Shown here one piece after another: positions 7,061 through 14,868 of a stretch of 34,074 nucleotides of DNA. Position 1 is the stretch's first letter; every line of letters starts with the position of its first letter. Origin of the DNA: Clostridia bacterium (GTDB taxonomy: Bacteria; Bacillota_A; Clostridia; TANB77; CAG-508); contig JAFVGB010000021.1 of NCBI GenBank assembly GCA_017475185.1, forward strand, positions 1 to 34,074, in the 5' to 3' direction. The notes below the pieces were generated by a model, which ran no database searches, was not told the DNA's origin, and saw only the letters and a list, made by a program, of their open reading frames with translations. The translations under genes and the position numbers were made by a program.

Positions 7061-7849
7061 TTAGTCACTCCATCGACTAATATACCATCCATTCATATTT
7101 TCTCTTAAAATTTTTCTTCCCCAACTAATTTGACATGTTTTTAAATCACTATTGCATTCTGCAACAATTACATATTCATCTGTTTTATCTATGATAAATA
7201 CACTATGATAATCATTATCAATTCTCGCTTGATCACCTATTCTTAACTCATCATAATTTTCAAAATATCTAACTGGTGCTTCTGCTCCAAATATCTCATC
7301 ACTAAGCATACTTGCAAATCCTCTACATTGACTACATGACGTTTTATATGGATATAACTCATCAGACTTACCATAATGTGAATTGCAGTATAACTCTCCA
7401 TATCTATCATGATTACATGGTATTTCTGTTACACTTTCAACATTATTAGTTTTTCTTTTATACGTTGGCTTTTGCCCCATATGATTCCAATATTTACCGT
7501 TTGGGAATTTTTTTTGTAATTCAATGATTTTGATATTAAACTCATTAATCCAACCTTCTGGATATTTATCTTTCGAATCCATAAAAGATAAAAGATATCT
7601 GTTATTTTCCGAATTTGATTCAACTAAATTTTCGTATTCATTTTTATTATCAGATTCATTATTTGTATTAACATATATAGCCTCATCATTTTTTTCATTA
7701 TCTACATTATCCATATTTCCTGCAAATGTAGCCACACTATTTCGAAATTTTAAAATAATTATAACAAATAAAACTAATGAAATTATTAATAAAATTCTTA
7801 TAATAACTTTTAAGGTAACTAATCCTATATTTTGTGCCACTTTATTCAT
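7061..7849 (-). CDS. Membrane-anchored cysteine peptidase-like protein (CHAP/NlpC-like fold)
   Basis: The 262-residue protein has one N-terminal membrane helix (about 13-34), an Asn/Glu-rich linker (about 45-85) and a C-terminal domain with KKFPNGKYWNHMG, CSQCRGFASML (candidate nucleophile C175), a conserved-looking YDELRIGDQARI strand, YHSVFII (H215) and VAECN (E231/N233). The order Cys, His, polar residue, with a GD-x-x-R step before the histidine, is that of CHAP/NlpC-P60-like amidases found in many gut Clostridia. It is predicted to sit outside the membrane facing the wall. Additional cysteines (145, 155, 172) may form disulfides or bind metal. Substrate is unproven; an inactive binding protein is possible. 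Confidence 0.6.
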   Translation of the reverse strand: MNKVAQNIGLVTLKVIIRILLIISLVLFVIIILKFRNSVATFAGNMDNVDNEKNDEAIYVNTNNESDNKNEYENLVESNSENNRYLLSFMDSKDKYPEGWINEFNIKIIELQKKFPNGKYWNHMGQKPTYKRKTNNVESVTEIPCNHDRYGELYCNSHYGKSDELYPYKTSCSQCRGFASMLSDEIFGAEAPVRYFENYDELRIGDQARIDNDYHSVFIIDKTDEYVIVAECNSDLKTCQISWGRKILRENMNGWYISRWSD

Positions 7850-7907
7850 ATTTTCTCCTTATTTTATGAAACTACAACAATCCTTTATTAATTTAATAAT
7901 TAACAGC

Positions 7908-7936
7908 ATTATATCAGTAAACATCTTTATTGTAAA
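7908..7936 (-). promoter_or_regulatory. Promoter of the Cys-His peptidase-like gene
   Basis: TTTACA (7931-7936), 17-base spacer, TATAAT (7908-7913) on the minus strand; an AAGGAGA ribosome binding site follows before the ATG. Confidence 0.75.
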
Positions 7937-7945
7937 GCATTGAAG

Positions 7946-8058
7946 CATTTTTGGACGGTCTTTTTTTGGGAAAATGGGGACGGTTCTGTTTGGCAATAAA
8001 AAATAATTGCCAAACAGAACCGTCCCCATTTTCCCAAAAAAAGACCTTCCCCAAATGT
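7946..8058. repeat. Long foldback repeat, GGGGACGGTTCT family, copy 1
   Basis: Left arm 7946-7997 and right arm 8006-8058 form a hairpin of about 52 base pairs with a few mismatches and one single-base bulge (T7 against A8), around an 8-base A-rich loop. The inner arm carries TGGGGACGGTTCTGTTTGG. The outer arms differ slightly (CATTTTTGGACGG against CATTTGGGGAAGG), so the arms have diverged. It lies between two divergent promoters (peptidase to the left, asnS to the right), filling much of the 325-base gap 7850-8174. Shorter relatives are at 14399, 19763 and 24494. It resembles REP/MITE-type palindromes. Confidence 0.85.
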
Positions 8059-8079
8059 TTCAAACTATGAAAAAACTCT

Positions 8080-8107
8080 TGCAATTTTATGCATTACGAT
8101 GTATAAT
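8080..8107 (+). promoter_or_regulatory. Promoter of asnS
   Basis: TTGCAA near 8080-8085 and TATAAT near 8102-8107 with a spacer of 16-17 bases. No T-box leader was seen between it and the gene. Confidence 0.7.
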
Positions 8108-8174
8108 TTGAAAATAGTAAATTAGATTGGAATATAGCCAACAAACCATTTTTTCAGAAGGGAGCGACAAAATT

Positions 8175-9563
8175 ATGGATACTACTATTATTAAAGATTT
8201 ATATAGAAATACAAAATCTTATGAAAATCAAGAAATTAAATTAGAAGGTTGGGTTAGAACTGTACGTGATTCAAAAACTTTTGGATTTATTGAATTAAAT
8301 GATGGTTCATTTTTCAATAATGTTCAAATTGTTTTTAATGATAATTTATCTAATTTTGAAGAAATCTGTAAATTAACAATAGGTTCTTCTATTGCTGTCA
8401 CAGGTAAATTAGTTTTAACACCTGATGCAAAACAACCTTTTGAAATACAAGCAACAAATGTAACAATAGATAACTTAAGTTCACAAGATTATCCACTTCA
8501 AAAGAAAAGACATACATTTGAATATTTAAGAACTGTTGCACATTTACGTCCAAGAACAAATACATTTAATGCAATATTCAGAATTAGAAGTGTTGCAGCT
8601 TTTGCAATTCATGAATACTTTCAAAACAATGGATATGTTTATTTAAACAGTCCTATAATCACCTGTGCAGACTGCGAAGGTTCAGCTGAAATGTTTAAAT
8701 TAACAACATTAGATTTAGATAAACCATTACCACAAAAAGATGGACAAACTGATTTTTCACAAGATATATTTGGTAAAAAAGCCTTTATTACTGGTTCAGG
8801 ACAATTGCATGGAGAAACATTTGCACATGCATTCGGAAAAATATATACATTCGGACCAACATTAAGATCAGAAAATTCAAACACAAAAACACATGCTAAT
8901 GAATTTTGGATGGTAGAACCAGAAATTTGTTTCTGTGATTTAGAGCAATTAATGAACATTGAAGAAGATTTCTTAAAATATGTTGTTAAAGTAGTTCTAG
9001 AAAAATGTCCAGAAGAATTAGAATTTTGTGACAAATTCATTGAAAATGGATTAATTGAAAAATTACAAAAAGTACTAAACTCTTCTTTTACAAGATTAGA
9101 CCATAAAGATGCAATAGATATTCTAAAAAAAGCTGATAGAGAATGGGAATTCCAGCCAGAATATGGTGAAGATTTAGCAAAAGAGCATGAAAAATATATT
9201 ACAGAATATTTCAATGGTCCTGTTTTTGTTAAAAACTGGCCAAAAGATATTAAAGCATTTTATATGAAACTTAACCCTGATGAAAAAACAGTTGCAGCAG
9301 TTGACTTAGAAGTACCTGGTGCTGGTGAGATCATGGGTGGTTCTCAAAGAGAAGAAAATTACGATAAATTAGTAAATCGTATGAAAGAATTAGGAATGGA
9401 TACTGAAGAATTAGATTGGTATCTACAACTTCGTAAATTTGGTTCTACAGTTCATTCAGGATTTGGATTAGGATTCGAAAGATTATTAATGTATATTACA
9501 GGTATGCAAAATATTCGTGATGTAATTCCATTCCCTAGAACACCTGGAAATTGTGATTTTTAA
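8175..9563 (+). CDS. asnS: Asparaginyl-tRNA synthetase
   Basis: The 462-residue protein charges tRNA-Asn with asparagine in the cytoplasm. An N-terminal OB-fold anticodon-binding domain (about 1-110, KLEGWVRTVRDSKTFGFIEL) is followed by a class II catalytic domain with motif 2 (FGPTLRSENSNTKTHANEFW) and motif 3 (GFGLGFERLLMYITG) near the C-terminus. The length is that of the AsnS family. ATG 8175 was chosen because GGGAG precedes it and the MDTTIIKDLYRN start matches known AsnS proteins; an in-frame TTG at 8127 would add 16 unlikely residues. A strong terminator follows. It is a single-gene unit. Confidence 0.97.
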   Translation: MDTTIIKDLYRNTKSYENQEIKLEGWVRTVRDSKTFGFIELNDGSFFNNVQIVFNDNLSNFEEICKLTIGSSIAVTGKLVLTPDAKQPFEIQATNVTIDNLSSQDYPLQKKRHTFEYLRTVAHLRPRTNTFNAIFRIRSVAAFAIHEYFQNNGYVYLNSPIITCADCEGSAEMFKLTTLDLDKPLPQKDGQTDFSQDIFGKKAFITGSGQLHGETFAHAFGKIYTFGPTLRSENSNTKTHANEFWMVEPEICFCDLEQLMNIEEDFLKYVVKVVLEKCPEELEFCDKFIENGLIEKLQKVLNSSFTRLDHKDAIDILKKADREWEFQPEYGEDLAKEHEKYITEYFNGPVFVKNWPKDIKAFYMKLNPDEKTVAAVDLEVPGAGEIMGGSQREENYDKLVNRMKELGMDTEELDWYLQLRKFGSTVHSGFGLGFERLLMYITGMQNIRDVIPFPRTPGNCDF

Positions 9564-9622
9564 TTTGATTATTTATTTCAAATATTTATCAAAAATAAAA
9601 ACATTAAAAAGATAAAAAATAA

Positions 9623-9659
9623 CAGAGCAAAATTATATATTTTGCTCTGCTATTTTTTT
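9623..9659 (+). terminator. Terminator of asnS
   Basis: Stem CAGAGCAAAAT (9623-9633) with ATTTTGCTCTG (9639-9649), flanked by an A-run and a T-run. Confidence 0.9.
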
Positions 9660-9685
9660 ATACACGTCTTATAAACGCTTTGAAT

Positions 9686-9714
9686 TTTACATAATTCGTA
9701 AAATGTGGTATAAT
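9686..9714 (+). promoter_or_regulatory. Promoter of the GNAT gene
   Basis: TTTACA (9686-9691), 17-base spacer, TATAAT (9709-9714); ribosome binding site AAGGAAG at 9734-9740. Confidence 0.8.
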
Positions 9715-9748
9715 TAATATATAATAATTTCATAAGGAAGTGTATAAT

Positions 9749-10192
9749 ATGAGCTTAAGAAAACTAACACCCGAAGACGCTAAAGACTTTTTCTACTGTG
9801 CATGGGACGAAAATGTTCACAGATACATGCCAGGATACTATTGTGATAGTTTAGAAAGAGCCCGGGAGGTAATTTCAAATCTGTTATCCGATAGTGATAC
9901 CAAGGCTTATGTCATAAAATCTCTAACCCACTCTTTCATCGGCGTTATAGTCGCTGTAAAAAAAGGAAAAAGAGACGGTAGAAAAGAAGTCGAAATTTCT
10001 TATTTTATTAATGAGAGATTTAGACACAAGGGATATGCAACTGCAGCAGTTGAGCAAATACTCAAGAAATACAAAAAATACAGAGTCTATTTTGACATCG
10101 ACAGCACTAACTCAAAATCACTTGGCCTCGCGAAAAAATTTAATGTACAAAAAGGAGAAGGTTCAATGTACTTCTTCGAAAATGACATCTAA
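9749..10192 (+). CDS. GNAT-family N-acetyltransferase
   Basis: The 147-residue protein has the GNAT layout: a start strand with SLRKLTPEDAKDFF, strand 4 EVEISYFINERFR and the acetyl-CoA pyrophosphate-binding loop RHKGYATAAVEQIL (equivalent to Q/RxxGxG/A). It then has the usual C-terminal part with DIDSTNSKSLGLAKKF, which in GNAT proteins contributes to acetyl-CoA and acceptor binding. The family transfers acetyl groups to amines of proteins or small molecules; the RimJ/RimL-like ordering is typical but the acceptor is unknown. ATG 9749 fits AAGGAAG 8 bases upstream; GTG 9740 overlaps that site and was rejected. It has its own promoter and terminator. Confidence 0.88.
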   Translation: MSLRKLTPEDAKDFFYCAWDENVHRYMPGYYCDSLERAREVISNLLSDSDTKAYVIKSLTHSFIGVIVAVKKGKRDGRKEVEISYFINERFRHKGYATAAVEQILKKYKKYRVYFDIDSTNSKSLGLAKKFNVQKGEGSMYFFENDI

Positions 10193-10221
10193 AGAAAGTG
10201 GACAAATGTCCACTTTCTTTT
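10191..10221. terminator. Bidirectional terminator between the GNAT gene and the exchanger gene
   Basis: A 14-base stem AAAGAAAGTGGACA (10191-10204) with TGTCCACTTTCTTT (10207-10220), overlapping the GNAT stop codon and followed by TTTCC. It also lies 13 bases after the exchanger stop on the other strand. Confidence 0.85.
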
Positions 10222-10233
10222 CCTTTATTTATA

Positions 10234-11196
10234 TCACTTAACAAACAAACTCACCAAATACCCCACATAAATTAAAACATAAACCACACCATTTCCTCTA
10301 CTCATCTTATTCTTAGGTGGAATAATTGGAAACAATGATAATACTAAAGTACCACCAATCAAAAATATCATATCTAAATTATAACTTGTATTATATACAA
10401 TTGGTTTAATCATTGCAGAAACACCAATTATCAACAGCATGTTGAATATGTTTGATCCTAAGATGTTTCCAATAGCAATATCACTTTTACCTTTAAATGC
10501 AGCAGAAACACTGGTAACTAACTCAGGTAAGCTTGTCCCAACCGCTAAAATTGTTACACTTATCAATTTCTCACTTAATCCAAAATGTTTAGCAATTTCA
10601 ACAGCATTATTTACTGTTAAATCTCCACCAATTTTCAATAATACTGCTCCTAAAATTAAGAAAACAACATCTTTAATTGTAGATTTACTTAACTTAGTTT
10701 TATCTACAACCTTTTCATCATCATCTTCTTTATCAAATTCTTCACCTTTTTTAGCCATTATAATTGTATACACAATAAATAAAATAAACAACACAATTAA
10801 AATTCCAGCATCAAATCTTGTTATATCATGTCCTAAATTGCAAAGTAATACAAATAGCACTGAAATTCCCAAGCACATTGGAATTTCAATTAATCTAGTT
10901 TCTCTTTTAAATTTAATAGATCTAATAATTGATGACATTCCTAAAATAAGCAATAAATTTGCAATATTACTTCCAACTATGTTTCCTACTGCCATATCAG
11001 GATATCCCTCAATAGCCGAAGTAATACTCACAAATAACTCTGGCATTGATGTTCCAATAGACACAATTGTCAACCCAATTATTATCTCCGGGATATGAAA
11101 CTTCTTAGCAATATTACTTGCACCTTCAACTAGAAAATCTGCCCCCTTAATTAGCAAAATAAATCCTAAAATTATTAGTATAATCCAAACTACCAC
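10234..11196 (-). CDS. Na+/Ca2+ exchanger, CaCA superfamily (YrbG-like)
   Basis: The 320-residue membrane protein has about ten helices and two alpha-repeats typical of the CaCA superfamily: GTSMPELFVSI with GSNIANLLLILG in the first half and GTSLPELVTSV with GSNIFNMLLIIG in the second. The acidic Glu in each PEL motif binds the cation. A charged cytoplasmic loop (about 150-172, KKGEEFDKEDDDEK) separates the halves. These proteins exchange Na+ or H+ for Ca2+ across the membrane. The start is GTG (11194-11196) after GAGGGATT. It lies downstream of murD, separated by the foldback element at 11240-11503, so readthrough from the murL-murD operon is possible. Confidence 0.92.
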   Translation of the reverse strand: MVVWIILIILGFILLIKGADFLVEGASNIAKKFHIPEIIIGLTIVSIGTSMPELFVSITSAIEGYPDMAVGNIVGSNIANLLLILGMSSIIRSIKFKRETRLIEIPMCLGISVLFVLLCNLGHDITRFDAGILIVLFILFIVYTIIMAKKGEEFDKEDDDEKVVDKTKLSKSTIKDVVFLILGAVLLKIGGDLTVNNAVEIAKHFGLSEKLISVTILAVGTSLPELVTSVSAAFKGKSDIAIGNILGSNIFNMLLIIGVSAMIKPIVYNTSYNLDMIFLIGGTLVLSLFPIIPPKNKMSRGNGVVYVLIYVGYLVSLFVK

Positions 11197-11239
11197 TACT
11201 AATCCCTCTTTCTAAAAAAAATAACCTATCGTCTTCAGA

Positions 11240-11503
11240 GTAGCAAAAACTATAGATTTCGAAATGATTGGTGGGATATATATTACTTTAAAAATGTGGC
11301 TTCAGTGGGGACCGACTAGCTACAGAGAGTTATAATTTCCCAGACCACAACAAAAAATATTTTATTCTCAAAACTCCCCACAGCCATACAGCAATCGAAT
11401 CAATTCGCCCAGGAATTATTACTCTCTGTGCGCTGTTGGGAAACATTTTTAAAATAATATATATCCCACCAATCATTTTGAAATCTATAGTTTTTGCGGC
11501 TAC
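11240..11503. mobile_element. 264-bp foldback element with long inverted repeats (MITE-like)
   Basis: Left arm 11240-11296 (GTAGCAAAAACTATAG...) and right arm 11444-11503 (...CTATAGTTTTTGCGGCTAC) are inverted copies of about 57 bases with a 3-base insert and few mismatches. Inside them a second imperfect pair, CAGAGAGTTATAATTTCC (from about 11323) against GGAATTATTACTCTCTG (about 11412-11428), extends the fold. The centre is GC-richer than the genome and has no open frame. The outer end stops four bases short of the murD stop codon. It fills the 310-base gap 11197-11506. No clear target-site duplication was seen. A nonautonomous transposable element or a structured RNA are both possible. Confidence 0.6.
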
Positions 11504-11506
11504 CCA

Positions 11507-12886
11507 TTATCTCTCCAAAACAAATTTCTTAAACAAATTTCCTCTTTCTTTAAAGTTCTTAAAGAACCCATAACTTGAAGCCGCAGGAGACAACAAACAA
11601 CTCGTTCCTTTTTTTGTCACTTGCTTAGCAAACTTAACCGCTTCTTCCATATTATTAACAATATATTTCTCCATATTTTCATTAACAACCATATCTGCAA
11701 TCTTCCAGCCAGTATCTGGAAGACAAATTAAATGTTCGATATTCGTATTTCCTAAAAATTCAGCAAACTCGCTATAATCAATACCTCTATCCTTTCCCCC
11801 AATTATTAAAGTATTAACATTTTTTAAAGTTTCAACTCCATTAATTGTAGATGCAGGAATAGTCGCAATTGAATCATTATAATATTTAACACCATCAATT
11901 TCCGCAACAAATTCCATTCTATGTTCTAATGGTGCAAAATTATAAACATCCTCATTTGCTTTTTTCATATCTAAATTCATTATTTTAGCAACTGTTGTAG
12001 CAAACATAATATTGTTAAAATTGTGGTCTCCTAGTATTTTTCTAGTTTCAGAATCAGTATATAAAACTTCTCCTTCTTCTGTTACAGCAGTATTATCTTT
12101 TCTAATTACTAATTTATCATTAGTATTTATCTTATCATTTCCTTCAAGACTTATTTCAAAAACATTTTGTTTAAAATCTCTTAATTTTTCCACATGTTCT
12201 CTCAAACATTCATTATCAATACTATAAAGAAAATAATCATCTGCTTTTTGAAATTTACATATATTTAGCTTTGCATTAATATAATGTTCATAAGATTTGT
12301 AATGATCTAAATGTTCTTCAAACAAATTTAATAAAATTGCAACATTAGGTGACACTTGAACATATTCCAATTGATGTGATGATAGTTCCAAAACAACAAT
12401 AGATTTTTTGGTTAATTTATCAATTTCATCAAATAAAGGAACTCCAATGTTTCCAAGCAAATGAACATCTTCACGTTGTTTGCTAATAATATCATAAATC
12501 AACGAACTTGTTGTACTCTTTCCCTTTGTTCCTGTAACACCAATTGTGAAAACATCAATAAATTCTAAAAATAACTCTATTTGTGATTTAATTTTATCTA
12601 TAAATTTTGATGTATCTATATCTTTAAAAGAAAGTCCTGGTGTTTTCATAATAACATCATATTTTTCTAATTCTTTTAAGTACTCATCTGTTGGAATTAT
12701 ATCTGCATTCACATCTTTTTGAACATCTTCATATTTTTCATATACCTTTGAATTAGCATCAGATATATACACTTTTTGTTCTGGAAGATGTCTTCTAATT
12801 AATCTATATGTAGAATAACCTTCCATTCCAAAACCTAAAATTAATACTTTTTTACCTTCTAAATATTTAATTAAATCATTAATCAT
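11507..12886 (-). CDS. murD: UDP-MurNAc-L-Ala glutamate ligase, MurD family (probably MurD2, L-Glu-adding)
   Basis: The 459-residue cytoplasmic Mur ligase has an N-terminal Rossmann domain (KVLILGFGMEGYSTYRLIRR), the ATP P-loop GVTGTKGKSTTSS (GTKGKST 119-125), a central metal/carbamate-type ELSSHQLEY segment, EHLDHY, then the C-terminal domain with LEHRMEF, NDSIATIP and IIGGKDRG. MurD normally adds D-Glu to UDP-MurNAc-L-Ala using ATP. Here the ATG overlaps the end of murL by 8 bases, the gene pair known from the MurD2/MurL route in Xanthomonas, where MurD2 adds L-Glu and MurL epimerises it. I therefore infer L-Glu use; the sequence alone does not prove it. The foldback element follows directly after the stop codon. 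Confidence 0.9.
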   Translation of the reverse strand: MINDLIKYLEGKKVLILGFGMEGYSTYRLIRRHLPEQKVYISDANSKVYEKYEDVQKDVNADIIPTDEYLKELEKYDVIMKTPGLSFKDIDTSKFIDKIKSQIELFLEFIDVFTIGVTGTKGKSTTSSLIYDIISKQREDVHLLGNIGVPLFDEIDKLTKKSIVVLELSSHQLEYVQVSPNVAILLNLFEEHLDHYKSYEHYINAKLNICKFQKADDYFLYSIDNECLREHVEKLRDFKQNVFEISLEGNDKINTNDKLVIRKDNTAVTEEGEVLYTDSETRKILGDHNFNNIMFATTVAKIMNLDMKKANEDVYNFAPLEHRMEFVAEIDGVKYYNDSIATIPASTINGVETLKNVNTLIIGGKDRGIDYSEFAEFLGNTNIEHLICLPDTGWKIADMVVNENMEKYIVNNMEEAVKFAKQVTKKGTSCLLSPAASSYGFFKNFKERGNLFKKFVLER

Positions 12887-14246
12887 TAAAAATCTCTTCT
12901 TTCAATATTTTAGTTTGTTCTTCTGTTAAATTATTTTCTGGATAATAGTTCTTAGTTAAGTCGTTTTCTAAATTACTTAATTTAAAATTATTTTCATAAT
13001 ACTTAAGTAAATATGGTAATTCTTTACCTTCTAACTTTGAAATTGTTTTACTTATTGCAAAACAAACTTCCTCAAAAGTTCCAACACATTCAAATGGTTT
13101 AGTTTCTCCATTTCCAGTTAATTCCACAAAAGTTGTTAATAAATCTTCTCTTTCAAATAAATCTTCTCCAAAAATACTTACCAATTTTTCTTTATATAAA
13201 AATGGGCTTAAAATTGTATAAACAAATAAGCATTTAGGACAATTACAGCACCATTTCCATGTCTCACCTTTGCTTCCAACATTGCAGCTTTTGAAAATTG
13301 GGTGATATTTTTCGAATTTAGAAAAAGCCATCGCTATTTGTAATTCATTTAAAGGTCTTAAAAAACTGAAATATTCAGTATTTCTTTTTAAATATTTAGA
13401 TGCATAATACCTAAAATCATTTTCAAATTCAACACTTTTTGAATATTGATGATTAATCTTTTCACCATCAACATTTGATTCATTTGCACTTGATTCATTT
13501 GATAAAGCAATATATTTTTTTCCAATTATATCTGCAATAAAATATGACAAAAATGCAAGCATTGATGAAAATGGTGTATGTCCATTTATAAATCCTTGTT
13601 TATTTAAATCTAATAAATTAGTGTCTATTCTTCTTATAACTTTAACAATTTTTTCATCATCATAACCTGCAGTTTTTGCACAATCAAGCGTTACAGGTTT
13701 TGGATTTACTATTAAACAATAATTATCTTTTTCGTTTTTTAAACATTCCAATGTAACACAAGAATCTTTTCCACCACCTATTGGAATTAAATACCCTTTA
13801 TTGTCGTTGTTTATTGTATCTTCATATATATCATTACTTTCACATTTTACGCACATAAAATCATTTATATTGGTTTTGATTCCATTTGTATAAAACAATT
13901 CACCTAATCCATAAAAATACAATTTTTTAAACCAATTAATTTGTTCTTCATTAATATACCCTGCTTTTATAATTACGTTTGGTGAACATGTTGCTTTCCA
14001 ATAACTTATCAATTCAATAAGTCCTATATGAAAAGCTGCATTTTTGCAATTTTCTATTAATCTATTATCTATATTTAATTTATTTTTTAATATTTTAACT
14101 TCTGGCTCAAATACTGTTAAGTTCTCTATTATAAATTTAAATTTAAAAATTATTTCTTCTTCGGTATTTTTTACTGAAAAACTGTCATAAATAAATGTAT
14201 TATATTTTTCTCTTAGTTCACTAAATTTTATTGAATTATCTAACAT
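12879..14246 (-). CDS. murL: MurL-type UDP-MurNAc-L-Ala-L-Glu epimerase
   Basis: The 455-residue protein carries a PP-loop-like nucleotide motif PIGGGKDSCVTLE (GGGKDS at 157-162), ALSNESSANESN (249-258), NHQYSKSVEFEND and a cysteine cluster WCCNCPKCLF (C333, C334, C336, C339). This set, with the length, fits MurL, the ATP-dependent enzyme that converts the terminal L-Glu of UDP-MurNAc-L-Ala-L-Glu to D-Glu, replacing glutamate racemase. Its overlap with a murD gene supports the call. The start was set at ATG 14246, which has GGAGG 10 bases upstream; the in-frame ATG at 14282 has none. A weak promoter TTGTAA-18-TAAAAT overlaps that upstream ATG. Alternative: another PP-loop enzyme, less likely because of the neighbour. 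Confidence 0.82.
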   Translation of the reverse strand: MLDNSIKFSELREKYNTFIYDSFSVKNTEEEIIFKFKFIIENLTVFEPEVKILKNKLNIDNRLIENCKNAAFHIGLIELISYWKATCSPNVIIKAGYINEEQINWFKKLYFYGLGELFYTNGIKTNINDFMCVKCESNDIYEDTINNDNKGYLIPIGGGKDSCVTLECLKNEKDNYCLIVNPKPVTLDCAKTAGYDDEKIVKVIRRIDTNLLDLNKQGFINGHTPFSSMLAFLSYFIADIIGKKYIALSNESSANESNVDGEKINHQYSKSVEFENDFRYYASKYLKRNTEYFSFLRPLNELQIAMAFSKFEKYHPIFKSCNVGSKGETWKWCCNCPKCLFVYTILSPFLYKEKLVSIFGEDLFEREDLLTTFVELTGNGETKPFECVGTFEEVCFAISKTISKLEGKELPYLLKYYENNFKLSNLENDLTKNYYPENNLTEEQTKILKEEIFND

Positions 14247-14398
14247 TAACTTTACGCCTCCATTTCCTACTAATTTTACCATATTATTGGCTTGTTTTAC
14301 AATAGATTTGACGAAAATCTAAAAACTAAAAATGAAGCAAATTATAATTATTTAATTTTCGACAATTATCAACAGATTTTTTATAAATTTTGAAAATT

Positions 14399-14420
14399 AG
14401 AACCGTCCCCATTTCCGGCA
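14399..14420 (-). repeat. GGGGACGGTTCT-family repeat, partial copy
   Basis: The minus strand reads CCGGAAATGGGGACGGTTCT, one arm of the repeat family without a matching second arm. It directly abuts the terminator of the WG-repeat gene, upstream of murL. The 247-base gap 14247-14493 holds this fragment, that terminator and the likely murL promoter. Confidence 0.75.
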
Positions 14421-14488
14421 AAAAAGAGATATTCTAGACAAGAAGTAAACTTTTTAGCTCACCTTATGTACTAGATTATCTCTTTTTT
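14420..14488 (-). terminator. Terminator of the WG-repeat gene
   Basis: AAAAAAGAGATA (14420-14431) pairs with TATCTCTTTTTT (14477-14488), and TCTAG (14433-14437) with CTAGA (14471-14475). The minus strand ends in a T-run after the stem, just after the stop codon. Confidence 0.7.
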
Positions 14489-14493
14489 TACTA

Positions 14494-14751
14494 CTAAATT
14501 TCGTGTTCTGCTCCGTTTGCATCAAGATTCATATAACCGCGGTCATACCTTACTCGTGCAAATCCTTTCTTAAAGTCTGCGGGTGCATCATACTTTATTG
14601 GCGTAATCTTTCTGCCGTCTTTAGTAATATACCCCCATCTTGAATTCTTCCGTACATTAATCAATCCGTTTGAACACTCGTGTGATTCATCGAATGAATC
14701 TATTGTACCTCCTTCTACTTTAATTCTGTCTGTTTCTACAATTGTAGCCAT
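14494..14751 (-). CDS. Small WG-repeat protein
   Basis: The 85-residue protein contains one clear WG (KWG) repeat, GLINVRKNSRWGYITKDGRK followed by ITPIKYDAPADFKKGFARVR, and a partial second unit (YMNLDANGAEHEI). WG repeats form beta-propeller-like or extended beta structures of unknown role, often in large surface or effector-like proteins; a single short copy is unusual. ATG 14749-14751 was chosen because AAAGGAGTG lies just upstream; an ATG 10 codons earlier lacks a site. Codon use is visibly richer in G and C (GCG, CGG, CGT, GGC codons) than the neighbours, which suggests transfer or a fragment of a larger gene. No signal peptide. Function unknown. Confidence 0.7.
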   Translation of the reverse strand: MATIVETDRIKVEGGTIDSFDESHECSNGLINVRKNSRWGYITKDGRKITPIKYDAPADFKKGFARVRYDRGYMNLDANGAEHEI

Positions 14752-14796
14752 AAAAGAACACTCCTTTGAATTATTTACCATTTAGGCATTGCGTAT

Positions 14797-14825
14797 ATTA
14801 TACTAAATTTCATAAAATTCGTCAA
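14797..14825 (-). promoter_or_regulatory. Promoter of the WG-repeat gene
   Basis: TTGACG (14820-14825), 17-base spacer, TATAAT (14797-14802) on the minus strand. Confidence 0.75.
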
Positions 14826-14868
14826 TATGAACCAGTTTCTTATTTACTTTCAATAATTAAAGTTGCAA

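Noticed and set aside
8127..8174. Upstream TTG extension of asnS.
   Set aside because: It has no ribosome binding site and the N-terminal family sequence starts at the ATG 8175.
8108..8174. T-box leader before asnS.
   Set aside because: The leader is about 60 bases and has no AGGGTGG-type T-box sequence or terminator hairpin.
12879..14246. Queuosine-type or other PP-loop ATPase as the identity of the murL gene.
   Set aside because: The overlap with murD and the SNESSANESN/CCNCPKC set favour MurL.
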